Assembly: GCF_907165045.1 (NCBI RefSeq)
Contig: NZ_CAJRAU010000005.1
Location: forward strand, 186,001-250,000
DNA length: 64,000 bases
Direction: 5' to 3'
Source of the DNA: Dyadobacter linearis
Lineage (GTDB): Bacteria; Bacteroidota; Bacteroidia; Cytophagales; Spirosomataceae
Shown: piece after piece, positions 41,383 to 50,574 of the stretch
Position numbering within the stretch: position 1 is the stretch's first letter
Layout of the letters: each line of letters opens with the position of its first letter
Translations under genes and position numbers: made by a program
The notes under the pieces: generated by a model
What the model was told of the DNA's origin: nothing
The model's database searches: none
What the model saw: only the letters and a program-made list of their open reading frames with translations

Positions 41383-43518
41383 ATGCGTTATAGAATTATT
41401 CTTCAGGTAGTGGCAAAGGCACTGCTGTTGATTTGTGTTATTACAACGGCAGCATTTTCTCAGATTAAGATTACATCTCCCTCTTTTCAGGCAGTTTACC
41501 AGCGGGACGTTACCGGCCAGCGCGAAATCACTGTAACCGGAACTTTCAGCGTTCCGATGGAAAAAGTGGAGGCCCGTGCAGTACCCGTTGTGCAGGGACA
41601 AGGAATAGACACTCCATGGAAGGAAATTGATACTGAGCCGGTTGGTGGGGTATTTTCAGGAAAGATTACACTTTTCCAGGGCTGGTATACATTGGAAGTA
41701 AGAGGCGTTTCTGACGGTAAAATCGTTGGTCGCGACGTACTATCGCGCTTTGGAGTAGGAGAAGTTTTTATTATCGCCGGACAATCCAATGCACAAGGCC
41801 TTAAGGAATACCCGGGACCCGGGGCGAATGATGACCGCGTTATATATGTCTCGAATTACGAAAATGATGAATTAGGTCAATATAAAGATCTGCTTACCGA
41901 CCCCGTTCCACCTGAATTCTCAAAGATTACTACCGGCCTTAAAACAATGTCTCCAAGGGGTCAAACTCCGTGGTGTTGGGGGATTTTGGGCGACTTACTT
42001 GTCGAAAAACTTAACATGCCTGTGATGTTCATCAATACAGCCTGGGAAGGAACGGCGGTTGAAAACTGGTCTCGAAGTGCACAGGGACTTCCTACCGAGA
42101 GTTACTACGGTTATAAATACGCGCCGCAAATGCCTTATGCCAATCTTCGTATTGCAGCTAAAAATTATGGTAACCAATATGGTGTGAGGGCAATTCTCTG
42201 GATGCAGGGTGAGACGGACGGTGCATTTGGAACGACTGCTTCGTTTTATCAGTCGAATATGCAAACGATCATCAACAGGCTGAGCAGCGATACTGACAAA
42301 CGCATTACCTGGGTAATTGCCAGAACAAGCCGCGCTTCCCTTGACAGACGTATTCCTTCGAAAGTTTATCCGCAGATTATCGCGGCTCAGAACGCTGTTC
42401 TTGAAACTCAGTTTAATCCAACTTATCCTGGCCCCGAAACTGACCAGCTTGTTCCGAACCGGCCCGACGGTATTCACTTCGTAGGAACCGAGGCGCTCAC
42501 AATTCTTGCGAATGCGTGGAATGAAACTTTGGGTCCTGACTTCTTTGCAACCGTTACTCCTGCCGGGCCCGCTGAAATACCTGAAGTAACTGCTTCGTGC
42601 GTAACAGAAAACAATGCCGTGCGGATCAGTCTTCCAAGCGGATTTTCTTCCTACGAATGGAATAATGGCGAAAAAGGCAGCTCGATTACGGTATCTGCCC
42701 CCGGCACTTACCGGGCGACTGTGAGAGACAATTCTGGAAATTCTATCCTTACCTCGGTTGTGGTACTCGACCACGAGGCAAAACCTTCACGGCCGAGTAT
42801 TTTGCAACAAGGTGATCAACAGGCTTGTGCCGATTCTTCTTTTCAATTTGCAGTGGCCGAGGGTTCAGACACTTACAGCTGGTACAAGCAGGGATCAAAT
42901 ACGCCGCTGGCAGTTGGACCCACCGCCCAGATCGGTGAGAGCGGTCAGTATTATGTAAAAGGCGAGAGCATTTTTGGTTGTGTTTCTGAAAACTCAGCAA
43001 CTTCTTCCCTAATAGTTCGCCCGGAAATTTCAAAGCCGCTTATCGCAGCTTCGGGTCCATTCAGCATTACGGCGAGTATTGCCGAAACCGGCCTTGATGA
43101 ACAGTTTTTATGGAGAACACCCGATACCGAGACAGAAACAGCTGCTGATATTGTTAAAATACTAAAAACAGGGGTTTATTCAACCAGAGCACGGGTTACT
43201 TACACAATCGGAGATAATAACCGGCTAGTTTGCTATTCCGACACTTCTTCTCAGGAATTCAAAACCAATGAAGAGAACGATGTGGTAATTTACCCAAATC
43301 CAAGTCAGGGCAACTTCGTTTATATCGAGTCCCGGGACAATATCGCAGATGCGGTCATTACCATATTTGACATTTATGGAAGGGTGGTTAAAACTACAAG
43401 TCCCCGCCTGCTGGACAGTCGCTTGCAGATTAACCTGGGTTACCTTTCTACGGGCAAATATATTCTGAGGGTAACAGGCCAGGGGCAAAGTCTGACGAAG
43501 CAGATCATCATCCGATAA
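41383..43518 (+). CDS. Secreted sialate O-acetylesterase-type (SGNH) protein with T9SS sorting domain, paralogue of 38043
   Basis: A 711-residue exported protein (signal ending AAFSQ). It shares the layout of its upstream neighbour: an N-terminal beta-domain with the same FQAVYQRDVTGQREITVTGT pattern, then the SGNH core with VFIIAGQSNAQGL near residue 129, RAILWMQGETDGAFG, and the catalytic His in PDGIHFVGTEAL. Only about two Ig-like segments follow (YEWNNGEKGSSITVSAPGTY; YSWYKQGSNTPLAVG), against six or more in the paralogue. The C-terminus begins VVIYPNPSQGNFVYIES, a standard T9SS type A sorting domain. The 160-bp gap and a terminator after this gene suggest separate or weakly linked transcription. 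The substrate is probably an acetylated glycan, by family only. Confidence 0.88.
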   Translation: MRYRIILQVVAKALLLICVITTAAFSQIKITSPSFQAVYQRDVTGQREITVTGTFSVPMEKVEARAVPVVQGQGIDTPWKEIDTEPVGGVFSGKITLFQGWYTLEVRGVSDGKIVGRDVLSRFGVGEVFIIAGQSNAQGLKEYPGPGANDDRVIYVSNYENDELGQYKDLLTDPVPPEFSKITTGLKTMSPRGQTPWCWGILGDLLVEKLNMPVMFINTAWEGTAVENWSRSAQGLPTESYYGYKYAPQMPYANLRIAAKNYGNQYGVRAILWMQGETDGAFGTTASFYQSNMQTIINRLSSDTDKRITWVIARTSRASLDRRIPSKVYPQIIAAQNAVLETQFNPTYPGPETDQLVPNRPDGIHFVGTEALTILANAWNETLGPDFFATVTPAGPAEIPEVTASCVTENNAVRISLPSGFSSYEWNNGEKGSSITVSAPGTYRATVRDNSGNSILTSVVVLDHEAKPSRPSILQQGDQQACADSSFQFAVAEGSDTYSWYKQGSNTPLAVGPTAQIGESGQYYVKGESIFGCVSENSATSSLIVRPEISKPLIAASGPFSITASIAETGLDEQFLWRTPDTETETAADIVKILKTGVYSTRARVTYTIGDNNRLVCYSDTSSQEFKTNEENDVVIYPNPSQGNFVYIESRDNIADAVITIFDIYGRVVKTTSPRLLDSRLQINLGYLSTGKYILRVTGQGQSLTKQIIIR

Positions 43519-43543
43519 TCCTTACAGTATTAATAATTTTACA

Positions 43544-43575
43544 AATAAGCCCCGCCATAAACGGGGCTTATTTAG
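43544..43575 (+). terminator. Terminator after the second esterase gene
   Basis: AATAAGCCCCG (43544-43554) pairs perfectly with CGGGGCTTATT (43562-43572) around a 7-nt loop. It separates the esterase pair from the nuo operon. Confidence 0.85.
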
Positions 43576-43610
43576 TATGATCCTAATTAAACAAAAGAAA
43601 AACTCAGGAA

Positions 43611-43642
43611 TTTGATTGATAAAGTTGCAAAGGCTAATTTTG
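43611..43642 (+). promoter_or_regulatory. Promoter of the nuo operon
   Basis: TTTG (43611-43614) and TAATTTTG (43635-43642) are spaced by 20 nt, an exact match to the Bacteroidota sigma-A promoter. It follows a terminator, leaving a leader of about 65 nt before nuoA. Confidence 0.7.
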
Positions 43643-43714
43643 AGATAATAGAAAGATTGTAATGAATCCGTCTATTTGAACAAGGTTTAGCAGAAACAGC
43701 ATAGCGATATTGTA

Positions 43715-44089
43715 ATGAATAACACTTATCTCCCGTCAGATTACCTTCCCATTTTAGTTCAATTTTTCCTGGCCGCAGCTTTCATAGGCGGAACGATGAT
43801 TGTAACGCACATGATCGGGCCAAGCCGGAAAAGCAAGCTTAAAGACGATCCGTTTGAATGCGGAATTGAATCCGTAGGAGATGCAAGAACGCCTATCTCG
43901 GTGAAGTACTTTCTGGTGGCGATCCTTTTTGTTTTGTTCGATGTAGAGGTAATATTTATGTATCCCTGGGCGGTTAATTTCAAAGAACTTGGAATGTTTG
44001 GCTTCCTGGAAATGTTACTGTTTATGGCTTTGCTCCTTTCCGGTTTTTACTACGTGATCCGCAAGGGTGTACTCAACTGGGAGGAATAA
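43715..44089 (+). CDS. nuoA: NADH-quinone oxidoreductase subunit A
   Basis: NuoA is a small membrane subunit of respiratory complex I at the junction of the peripheral and membrane arms. The 124-residue protein has three transmembrane helices (YLPILVQFFLAAAFIGGTMI; FLVAILFVLFDVEVIFMYPW; FLEMLLFMALLLSGFYYVI). Its conserved loop is DDPFECGIESVGDAR, with the ECG cysteine, followed by FDVEVIFMYPWAV. It opens the nuo operon, 73 nt after a textbook promoter, and nuoB follows after 26 bp. Confidence 0.97.
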   Translation: MNNTYLPSDYLPILVQFFLAAAFIGGTMIVTHMIGPSRKSKLKDDPFECGIESVGDARTPISVKYFLVAILFVLFDVEVIFMYPWAVNFKELGMFGFLEMLLFMALLLSGFYYVIRKGVLNWEE

Positions 44090-44115
44090 GCTTCAAACAT
44101 TTGATCTAAGAAATT

Positions 44116-44658
44116 ATGAAAGAAGTAACGATTGTGGAGGCTCCGAAAGGACATAGCGGTTCTGGATTTTTTGCAACTTCATTTGACGAAGCTATTGGAT
44201 TGGCCCGCAGCTACTCGCTGTGGCCTTTGCCGTTTGCGACCTCTTGCTGCGGAATCGAATTCATGGCGACGATGGGTGCGCATTATGATATTTCGCGCTT
44301 CGGATCAGAGCGCCCAAGTTTTTCTCCGCGCCAGGCCGATTTGTTGATGGTGATGGGAACAATTGCCAAGAAAATGGCGCCGGTAGTAAAGCAGGTGTAT
44401 TTACAAATGGCTGAACCACGCTGGGTTATGGCGGTAGGTGCCTGTGCTTCAAGTGGTGGTATTTTTGATACTTACAGTGTATTGCAGGGTATTGACCGGA
44501 TCATACCGGTGGATGTTTACGTGCCGGGCTGCCCGCCAAGACCGGAACAGATTATCGATGGCCTGATGCAAATACAGCATCTGGCCCAGAATGAAAAACT
44601 GCGTCGCCGGAATACCGATGAATACCAGGAATTATTAGCTTCTTATAACATTCAGTAA
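44116..44658 (+). CDS. nuoB: NADH-quinone oxidoreductase subunit B
   Basis: NuoB carries the terminal 4Fe-4S cluster N2 of complex I, next to the quinone pocket. The 180-residue protein has the ligand cysteines in [16 protein letters not shown] (adjacent CC), [11 protein letters not shown] and [15 protein letters not shown], in the conserved spacing. It is soluble and sits on the membrane arm. It lies between nuoA and nuoC (5-bp gap), in operon order. Confidence 0.98.
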   Translation: MKEVTIVEAPKGHSGSGFFATSFDEAIGLARSYSLWPLPFATSCCGIEFMATMGAHYDISRFGSERPSFSPRQADLLMVMGTIAKKMAPVVKQVYLQMAEPRWVMAVGACASSGGIFDTYSVLQGIDRIIPVDVYVPGCPPRPEQIIDGLMQIQHLAQNEKLRRRNTDEYQELLASYNIQ

Positions 44659-44663
44659 CCCTT

Positions 44664-45164
44664 ATGTTAACTAACCAGGAAGTCGCCGAGGCACTTTTGG
44701 AAAAATTTGGTGACCAGGTTTTTGATTTTGAAGAACCTTACGGGCTTCTGACACTTTCTACAACCCGGGAAGAAATCCTTTCGATACTTGGCTTTCTTCG
44801 GGACCATAAAACATACCAGGTTATTTTCATGACAGACCTGTGTGGAATACACTATCCTGACAATCAAGGCAAAGAATTTCAGGTAGTTTATCATTTACAC
44901 AGCTTCATTCACAATTTCCGGCTAAGAATTAAAGTTTCTCTTGCTGAGTCGGATCTGCATATTCCTACTGCGACCGGGCTGTTTGCCTGCGCTAACTGGA
45001 TGGAGCGTGAAACATACGATTTCTACGGTATTCTGTTTGACGGACACCCAAACCTGGTCAGGATTTTGAACATCGAAGAAATGGACTATTTCCCGATGCG
45101 AAAAGAGTATCCGATGGAAGATGCCACGCGTGAAGACAAAACTGATGCCCTTTTTGGCCGTTGA
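44664..45164 (+). CDS. nuoC: NADH-quinone oxidoreductase subunit C
   Basis: NuoC (30-kDa subunit family) is a peripheral-arm structural subunit that packs against NuoD near the quinone site. The 166-residue protein has the family signature ERETYDFYGILFDGHPNL near residue 113, followed by YFPMRKEYPMED. It is separate from nuoD rather than fused as in E. coli. It carries no cofactor. It lies 5 bp after nuoB and 18 bp before nuoD. Confidence 0.95.
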   Translation: MLTNQEVAEALLEKFGDQVFDFEEPYGLLTLSTTREEILSILGFLRDHKTYQVIFMTDLCGIHYPDNQGKEFQVVYHLHSFIHNFRLRIKVSLAESDLHIPTATGLFACANWMERETYDFYGILFDGHPNLVRILNIEEMDYFPMRKEYPMEDATREDKTDALFGR

Positions 45165-45182
45165 CCTTATATTGAGTAAAAT

Positions 45183-46409
45183 ATGGCAGATATTGAATTA
45201 TTACCTCATAACGTCCCTTCTCAAACCGAGCTGCCTGAACTGGTTGAAGAATTAACAACCCTTAACCTCGGCCCTACTCACCCCGCGACCCACGGTATTT
45301 TTCAGAATATCCTTAAAATGGATGGAGAAAAGATCGTTTCCGGAGAGCAGACGATTGGATATATACACCGCGCTTTTGAGAAAATTGCTGAAAGAAGGCC
45401 ATTTTACCAGATTACGACGCTTACTGACCGCATGAACTATTGCTCTTCCCCGATCAATAACCTGGGGTGGCACATGACGGTTGAAAAGTTGCTGGGTGTG
45501 GAAGTTCCTAAGAGAGCGCAATACATTCGGGTAATCATGATGGAGCTGGCCCGGATTACGGACCACATCATTTGTAACAGTATCCTCGGCGTAGATACCG
45601 GTGCATTTACCGGTTTCTTGTATGTAATGCAGAAGCGCGAGGAAGTTTACGAGATTTATGAAGAAGTGTGCGGTGCACGACTTACTACTAATATGGGCCG
45701 CCTGGGTGGTATGGAAAGAGATCTTTCCAATACAGCAATCCGCAAAATCCACGAATTTATTAAATCATTCCCTGCGGTATTACGCGAGCTGGAAAAGCTG
45801 CTGAACCGCAATCGGATATTCATGGACCGTACCATTAACGTCGGTCCTATTTCAGCAGAAAGGGCATTATCATACGGTTTCACGGGGCCTAACCTGCGTG
45901 CTGCCGGTATAGACTATGATGTGCGTGTAATGAACCCTTACTCTTCTTACCAGGATTTTGAGTTTGATGTACCTATCGGCCAGTCCGGAGATACTTTTGA
46001 CCGTTATATGGTTCGTAATGAGGAAATGTGGCAGAGCCTGAAGATAGTAGAGCAGGCAATCAATAACTTACCGGAAGGCCCGTATTACGCGGATGCTCCG
46101 GAATATTACCTTCCTCCGAAAGACGAAGTATACAGGAATATGGAGGCATTGATCTACCACTTCAAAATTGTGATGGGAGAGATAGATGCACCGGCTGGCG
46201 AAGTTTATCACGCGGTGGAAGGCGGAAACGGAGAGTTAGGATTTTACCTGATCAGTGACGGCGGAAGAGCACCTTACCGTTTGCATTTCCGTAGGCCAAG
46301 CTTCATCTATTACCAGGCTTATCCTGAAATGTGCAAAGGAAGTACACTTTCCGATGCGATTTTGACAATGAGTAGCCTCAATGTGATAGCCGGAGAACTG
46401 GACGCCTGA
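45183..46409 (+). CDS. nuoD: NADH-quinone oxidoreductase subunit D
   Basis: NuoD (49-kDa subunit) forms most of the quinone-binding cavity of complex I. The 408-residue protein shows the family segments TLNLGPTHPATHGIFQNI near residue 30 (with the quinone-site His), IGYIHRAFEKIAERRPF, LTDRMNYCSSPINN, VGPISAERALSYGFTGPNLR and the C-terminal GGRAPYRLHFRRPSF. It lacks the hydrogenase-type metal cysteines, as expected. It is a stand-alone subunit, 29 bp before nuoE. Confidence 0.98.
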   Translation: MADIELLPHNVPSQTELPELVEELTTLNLGPTHPATHGIFQNILKMDGEKIVSGEQTIGYIHRAFEKIAERRPFYQITTLTDRMNYCSSPINNLGWHMTVEKLLGVEVPKRAQYIRVIMMELARITDHIICNSILGVDTGAFTGFLYVMQKREEVYEIYEEVCGARLTTNMGRLGGMERDLSNTAIRKIHEFIKSFPAVLRELEKLLNRNRIFMDRTINVGPISAERALSYGFTGPNLRAAGIDYDVRVMNPYSSYQDFEFDVPIGQSGDTFDRYMVRNEEMWQSLKIVEQAINNLPEGPYYADAPEYYLPPKDEVYRNMEALIYHFKIVMGEIDAPAGEVYHAVEGGNGELGFYLISDGGRAPYRLHFRRPSFIYYQAYPEMCKGSTLSDAILTMSSLNVIAGELDA

Positions 46410-46438
46410 GTTTTTCTAAAACAGATTACATTTAAGAA

Positions 46439-46936
46439 ATGACCGAAACACCCAATCTCGTAGCCTTTACACCCGAGCGGCTGGAGAAAGTAAAAGAAAT
46501 CATTGCACGTTATCCGGAAGGCCGCCAGAAATCGGCCCTTTTACCTGTTTTGCACGTAGCACAGGAACAGTGGGGCTGGCTGAACAGCGAGGTTATGGAT
46601 TATGTCGCCGGCATTTTGAGCATTCAACCTGTTGAAGTATACGAGGTCGCTTCATTTTACACCATGTACCATCTCGACCCGGTTGGAAAGCATGTGATCG
46701 AATATTGCAGGACAGGACCTTGCTGCTTAATGGGCGGGGAAGATGTATACGGACATTTGAAACAGAAACTGGGTGTAGAAGCGGGACAAACTACTGCCGA
46801 CGGACTTTTTACATTGAAAGAAGTGGAATGTCTGGCAGCTTGTGGCTGGGGACCCGTTTTTCAGATCCGCGAGCAGTTTTATATGAACCTTACCAACGAT
46901 AAGGTTGATCAAATAATTGAAGATCTAAGCAAATAG
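46439..46936 (+). CDS. nuoE: NADH-quinone oxidoreductase subunit E
   Basis: NuoE (24-kDa subunit) binds the 2Fe-2S cluster N1a in the NADH-dehydrogenase module. The 165-residue protein has the thioredoxin-like domain with cluster cysteines in EYCRTGPCCLMGG and VECLAACGWGPVFQI, the expected CX4C and CX3C pairs. The N-terminal helical part includes QKSALLPVLHVAQEQWGWL. It precedes nuoF, with which it forms the electron-input module, by 28 bp. Confidence 0.97.
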   Translation: MTETPNLVAFTPERLEKVKEIIARYPEGRQKSALLPVLHVAQEQWGWLNSEVMDYVAGILSIQPVEVYEVASFYTMYHLDPVGKHVIEYCRTGPCCLMGGEDVYGHLKQKLGVEAGQTTADGLFTLKEVECLAACGWGPVFQIREQFYMNLTNDKVDQIIEDLSK

Positions 46937-46964
46937 GCTTTAGGCTTAAAATAGTATCCTGAAA

Positions 46965-48305
46965 ATGGCTAAGAAAATATTAACGGAGCACATCAATGTA
47001 CCTGGTATAGAAACCTTCGATGTATATCGGAAGCAAGGTGGCTATACCGCCGTTGAAAAGGCTATTAAAACCATGACGCCCGAAGAGGTGGTGGAAGAGG
47101 CGAAGAAATCCGGTGTGAGAGGAAGAGGCGGCGCGGGTTTTCCTATGGGTATGAAATGGGGGTTTCTGGCCAAACCGGAAGGTGTACCCCGCTATCTGGT
47201 TTGCAATGCAGATGAATCGGAGCCGGGTACATTCAAAGATCACCATTTAATGAAATCGATCCCTCACTTGCTGATTGAGGGAATGATCATATCAAGCTAT
47301 GCCCTGGGCGCGAACAAATCGTTTATCTACGTACGTGGTGAGCTGATGTACGTGATCCGCATTCTTGAAAAAGCAATTGAAGAAGCGAAAGCACAGGGTT
47401 TTCTTGGCAAAAACATCCTTGGTTCCGGTTATGATCTGGAACTGATTGTGCAGCCAGGCGGCGGTGCATATATATGCGGTGAAGAAACTGCATTGCTGGA
47501 ATCTCTGGAAGGAAAACGTGGTAATCCGCGTAATAAGCCACCATTTCCAGCAGTAAAAGGCTTATACCAAAGCCCGACTGTTGTGAACAACGTGGAGTCC
47601 ATCGCCAATATGTCGTGGATTATCAATAATGGTGGAGATGCTTATGCAGCGATCGGTATTGGTCGCAGCACGGGTACGAAACTGATTTCTGCCTCGGGAC
47701 ATATTGAGAAGCCCGGCGTGTATGAAATTGAGCTGGGTGTAAGTGTGGAAGAATTTTTGAATTCAGATGAATATTGCGGCGGAATCAGGAAGGGCCATCA
47801 CTTGAAAGCATTAGTAGCCGGTGGATCTTCAGTACCCATTTTGCCAGCCCACCTGATCATGAAAACCGCCAATGGTGAAGACAGGCTCATGAGCTACGAG
47901 TCACTTTCCGACGGCGGATTTGCGACGGGTACCATGTTGGGTTCAGGCGGTTTTATTGTTTTTGATGAAACAGCTTGTATCGTCAGAAATACCTGGAATT
48001 TCTCCCGCTTTTATCACCACGAATCTTGCGGCCAATGCAGCCCATGCCGTGAAGGTACCGGCTGGATGGAAAAGGTACTGCACCGCATTGAACATGGTCA
48101 CGGCAGTATGCACGACGTGGATTTGCTGGTAGATATTTCAAAGAAGATTGAAGGAAATACAATTTGTCCGCTTGGAGATGCTGCGGCCTGGCCTGTTGCC
48201 AGTGCGATACGCCATTTCCGCGACGAATTTGTTTGGCATATAACAAACCCTCACGAAGCTACGCAACCAGGGGCCGTTTACCGAGGTGAAATGGAGCTGG
48301 CGTAA
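46965..48305 (+). CDS. nuoF: NADH-quinone oxidoreductase subunit F
   Basis: NuoF (51-kDa subunit) oxidises NADH through FMN and passes electrons to cluster N3. The 446-residue protein has the nucleotide-binding GRGGAGFPMGMKW near residue 50, the FMN-site segment YLVCNADESEPGTFKDHHLM, and the 4Fe-4S ligands in HHESCGQCSPCREGTGWM plus TICPLGDAAAWPV near the C-terminus. Soluble, peripheral arm. Thirty-four bases separate it from nuoG. Confidence 0.98.
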   Translation: MAKKILTEHINVPGIETFDVYRKQGGYTAVEKAIKTMTPEEVVEEAKKSGVRGRGGAGFPMGMKWGFLAKPEGVPRYLVCNADESEPGTFKDHHLMKSIPHLLIEGMIISSYALGANKSFIYVRGELMYVIRILEKAIEEAKAQGFLGKNILGSGYDLELIVQPGGGAYICGEETALLESLEGKRGNPRNKPPFPAVKGLYQSPTVVNNVESIANMSWIINNGGDAYAAIGIGRSTGTKLISASGHIEKPGVYEIELGVSVEEFLNSDEYCGGIRKGHHLKALVAGGSSVPILPAHLIMKTANGEDRLMSYESLSDGGFATGTMLGSGGFIVFDETACIVRNTWNFSRFYHHESCGQCSPCREGTGWMEKVLHRIEHGHGSMHDVDLLVDISKKIEGNTICPLGDAAAWPVASAIRHFRDEFVWHITNPHEATQPGAVYRGEMELA

Positions 48306-48339
48306 CAGCTTTGACCGAGACTTTTGAACATTGTTTGGA

Positions 48340-49455
48340 ATGGAAGATATAAAACCCCAATTAGTAAAAATTACCTTCGACGGCATTGAGGTCGAGGTGG
48401 AACCTGGTACTACGATCATGCAGGCTGCGCGGAAAATTGCGGAAGCCGATGAAAGTCAGGCTGCGCTTGTTCCGCCGGCAATGTGCTATTATAAGCCGCT
48501 CAATGCCTCAGGAGGAAAGTGCCGGGCTTGTCTGGTAAAGGTGGCACAGGGATCGGCCAAAGACCCGCGGCCAATGCCAAAACTGGTTCCTTCTTGCATT
48601 ACGCAGGTTCAGGAAGGAATGGTAGTGGAAAATACAACCAATCGGGGTGTATTGGATACGCGCAAAAGCATTGTTGAATTTTTGCTGATTAACCACCCGC
48701 TGGACTGTCCGATATGCGATCAGGCGGGAGAATGCCATTTGCAGGATTTTGCATTTGAGCACGGTTCCGCTAAAACCAGGTACGAGGAAGAAAGGAGAAC
48801 TTTTGATAAAATTGATATCGGCCCGCACGTGCAGCTGCACATGACGCGCTGCATTCTTTGTTACCGCTGCGTTTACACGGCCGATCAGATTACTGACAAG
48901 CGTGTGCACGGTGTAATGAACCGCGGAGATGCTTCTGAGATCAGTACCTACATTGAAAAAGCGATTGATAACGATTTTTCAGGTAATGTGATCGACGTTT
49001 GTCCGGTAGGTGCATTGACCGATAAAACTTTCCGTTTCAAGCAAAGGGTGTGGTTTACCAAACCGGAAGACGCGCATCGGGATTGTGATAAATGCTGCGG
49101 AAAAGTGACCTTATGGTATCGTGGAGATGAAGTGCTCCGCGTAACTGCCCGCAAGAATACCTGGGGTGAAGTCAATGATTTCATTTGTAATACCTGCCGT
49201 TTTGACAAGAAAAAAACAAGCGACTGGGTGTTGGAAGGTCCGACTAAGGTGAAACGCAGCTCAGTGATCTCTGCCAACAAATACCGGGCTGATCTCGTTA
49301 AAAAGCCTGATTTCGCATTGAAACTGGCAGCTTCACAATACAAACCTGTGGACGATGACCGCGCTTATGTGACTGACGAAGATACGATCCGTCAACAAAG
49401 CATCGAAAATAATGACAAAGCGAACCACCGTTCGTTACTGGCGAAAAACAACTGA
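48340..49455 (+). CDS. nuoG: NADH-quinone oxidoreductase subunit G, short form
   Basis: NuoG carries a chain of iron-sulfur clusters linking NuoF to NuoB. ATG 48340 (MEDIKPQLVKITFDGIEV) gives 371 residues. The clusters are visible: the 2Fe-2S ferredoxin-like site CYYKPLNASGGKCRACLV, the His-Cys segment HPLDCPICDQAGECHLQDF, the 4Fe-4S ligands MTRCILCYRCVYT with VIDVCPVGALTDK, and a further cysteine set RDCDKCCGK with FICNTCRFD. The large molybdopterin-oxidoreductase-like C-terminal region (E. coli NuoG is about 900 residues) is absent; the protein ends soon after the last cysteine set. Short NuoG is known in Bacteroidota, so this is probably natural, not a truncation: the frame is clean and nuoH follows after 22 bp. 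Confidence 0.92.
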   Translation: MEDIKPQLVKITFDGIEVEVEPGTTIMQAARKIAEADESQAALVPPAMCYYKPLNASGGKCRACLVKVAQGSAKDPRPMPKLVPSCITQVQEGMVVENTTNRGVLDTRKSIVEFLLINHPLDCPICDQAGECHLQDFAFEHGSAKTRYEEERRTFDKIDIGPHVQLHMTRCILCYRCVYTADQITDKRVHGVMNRGDASEISTYIEKAIDNDFSGNVIDVCPVGALTDKTFRFKQRVWFTKPEDAHRDCDKCCGKVTLWYRGDEVLRVTARKNTWGEVNDFICNTCRFDKKKTSDWVLEGPTKVKRSSVISANKYRADLVKKPDFALKLAASQYKPVDDDRAYVTDEDTIRQQSIENNDKANHRSLLAKNN

Positions 49456-49477
49456 TAAGCTGATTAATTGTTTATAA

Positions 49478-50557
49478 ATGGATTTAACCGAATTTCTAGT
49501 TAAGACCGCAACGATATTCGTTGTTTTCGTGCTCACCCTGGTTATTGCAATGTATTCAACCTGGGCAGAACGTAAGGTTGCAGGCTTTATCCAGGACAGG
49601 ATGGGCCCTAACCGCGCTGGCTGGGGAGGCTTATTGCAGCCGCTCGCTGATGCAGGTAAGATGTTTTTCAAGGAAGATTTTATCCCTGCTTTGGCAAATA
49701 AGTGGCTCTTTATCGCTGGGCCAAGCTTGGCAATGCTAACTGCTTTGCTGGCAAGTGCCGTAATTCCTTTTGGGAGTACTTTCCGGATAAATGGGCATGA
49801 AATTGTTCTCCAAGGCGTGGAATCGAATATTGGGATTCTTTACGTTTTCGGTGTGGTAGCACTGGGAGTTTATGGAATAATGGTCGGTGGCTGGGCTTCC
49901 AACAACAAATTCTCGCTCCTGGGTGCAATCCGCGCGGCTTCTCAGAATATCAGTTATGAAGTAGCAATGGGGCTTTCTCTGATCGCCATATTAATGATGA
50001 GCAGTTCCCTTTCATTGGGAGAGATCGTGGCTCAGCAGCACGGAATGAACTGGAACATTTTCTACCAGCCGCTCGGATTTTTGATCTTCATTACCTGCTC
50101 ATTCGCAGAATGTAACCGTGTTCCTTTTGACTTACCTGAATGCGAAACTGAGCTCGTAGGCGGATATCACACGGAGTATGGAAGTATGAAGCTGGGTTTC
50201 TACCTTTTTGCTGAATACATCAACATGTTCATTTCGTCGGCGATTATTTCAGTGTTGTACTTCGGTGGTTATAACTATCCAGGAATGGACTGGGTTTACA
50301 GCCAGCTGACCAGCGCATTAGGATCAGAGACCGGACATAATATTGCGACATTGATCGGAACTGCTGTATTCTTTGGAAAAGCGTTGTTCTTCATATTCTT
50401 CTATATGTGGGTACGCTGGACAATTCCTCGTTTCCGTTATGACCAATTGATGAACCTGGGCTGGAAAAAATTGATACCTCTGGCCATTTTCAACATTATC
50501 ATCACAGGTGCTGCTGTGCTTTTTCTTAAGCCGGTGATTACAGCCTGGTTGAACTAA
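49478..50557 (+). CDS. nuoH: NADH-quinone oxidoreductase subunit H
   Basis: NuoH is the membrane subunit that forms the entry of the quinone tunnel and couples it to proton pathways. The 359-residue protein has about eight transmembrane helices and the family signatures TWAERKVAGFIQDRMGPNRAG near residue 28 (shown as AERKVAGFIQDRMGPNRAG), QNISYEVAMGLSLIAILMM, CNRVPFDLPECETELVGGYH and the C-terminal WVRWTIPRFRYDQLMNLGWK. Inner membrane. It is followed by nuoI after 17 bp. Confidence 0.97.
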   Translation: MDLTEFLVKTATIFVVFVLTLVIAMYSTWAERKVAGFIQDRMGPNRAGWGGLLQPLADAGKMFFKEDFIPALANKWLFIAGPSLAMLTALLASAVIPFGSTFRINGHEIVLQGVESNIGILYVFGVVALGVYGIMVGGWASNNKFSLLGAIRAASQNISYEVAMGLSLIAILMMSSSLSLGEIVAQQHGMNWNIFYQPLGFLIFITCSFAECNRVPFDLPECETELVGGYHTEYGSMKLGFYLFAEYINMFISSAIISVLYFGGYNYPGMDWVYSQLTSALGSETGHNIATLIGTAVFFGKALFFIFFYMWVRWTIPRFRYDQLMNLGWKKLIPLAIFNIIITGAAVLFLKPVITAWLN

Positions 50558-50574
50558 TATAAAAATACATTGCT

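Noticed and set aside
48340..49455. nuoG pseudogene or frameshift
   Set aside because: The reading frame is clean, cluster cysteines are intact and spacing to nuoH is normal; the short form is a known lineage trait.
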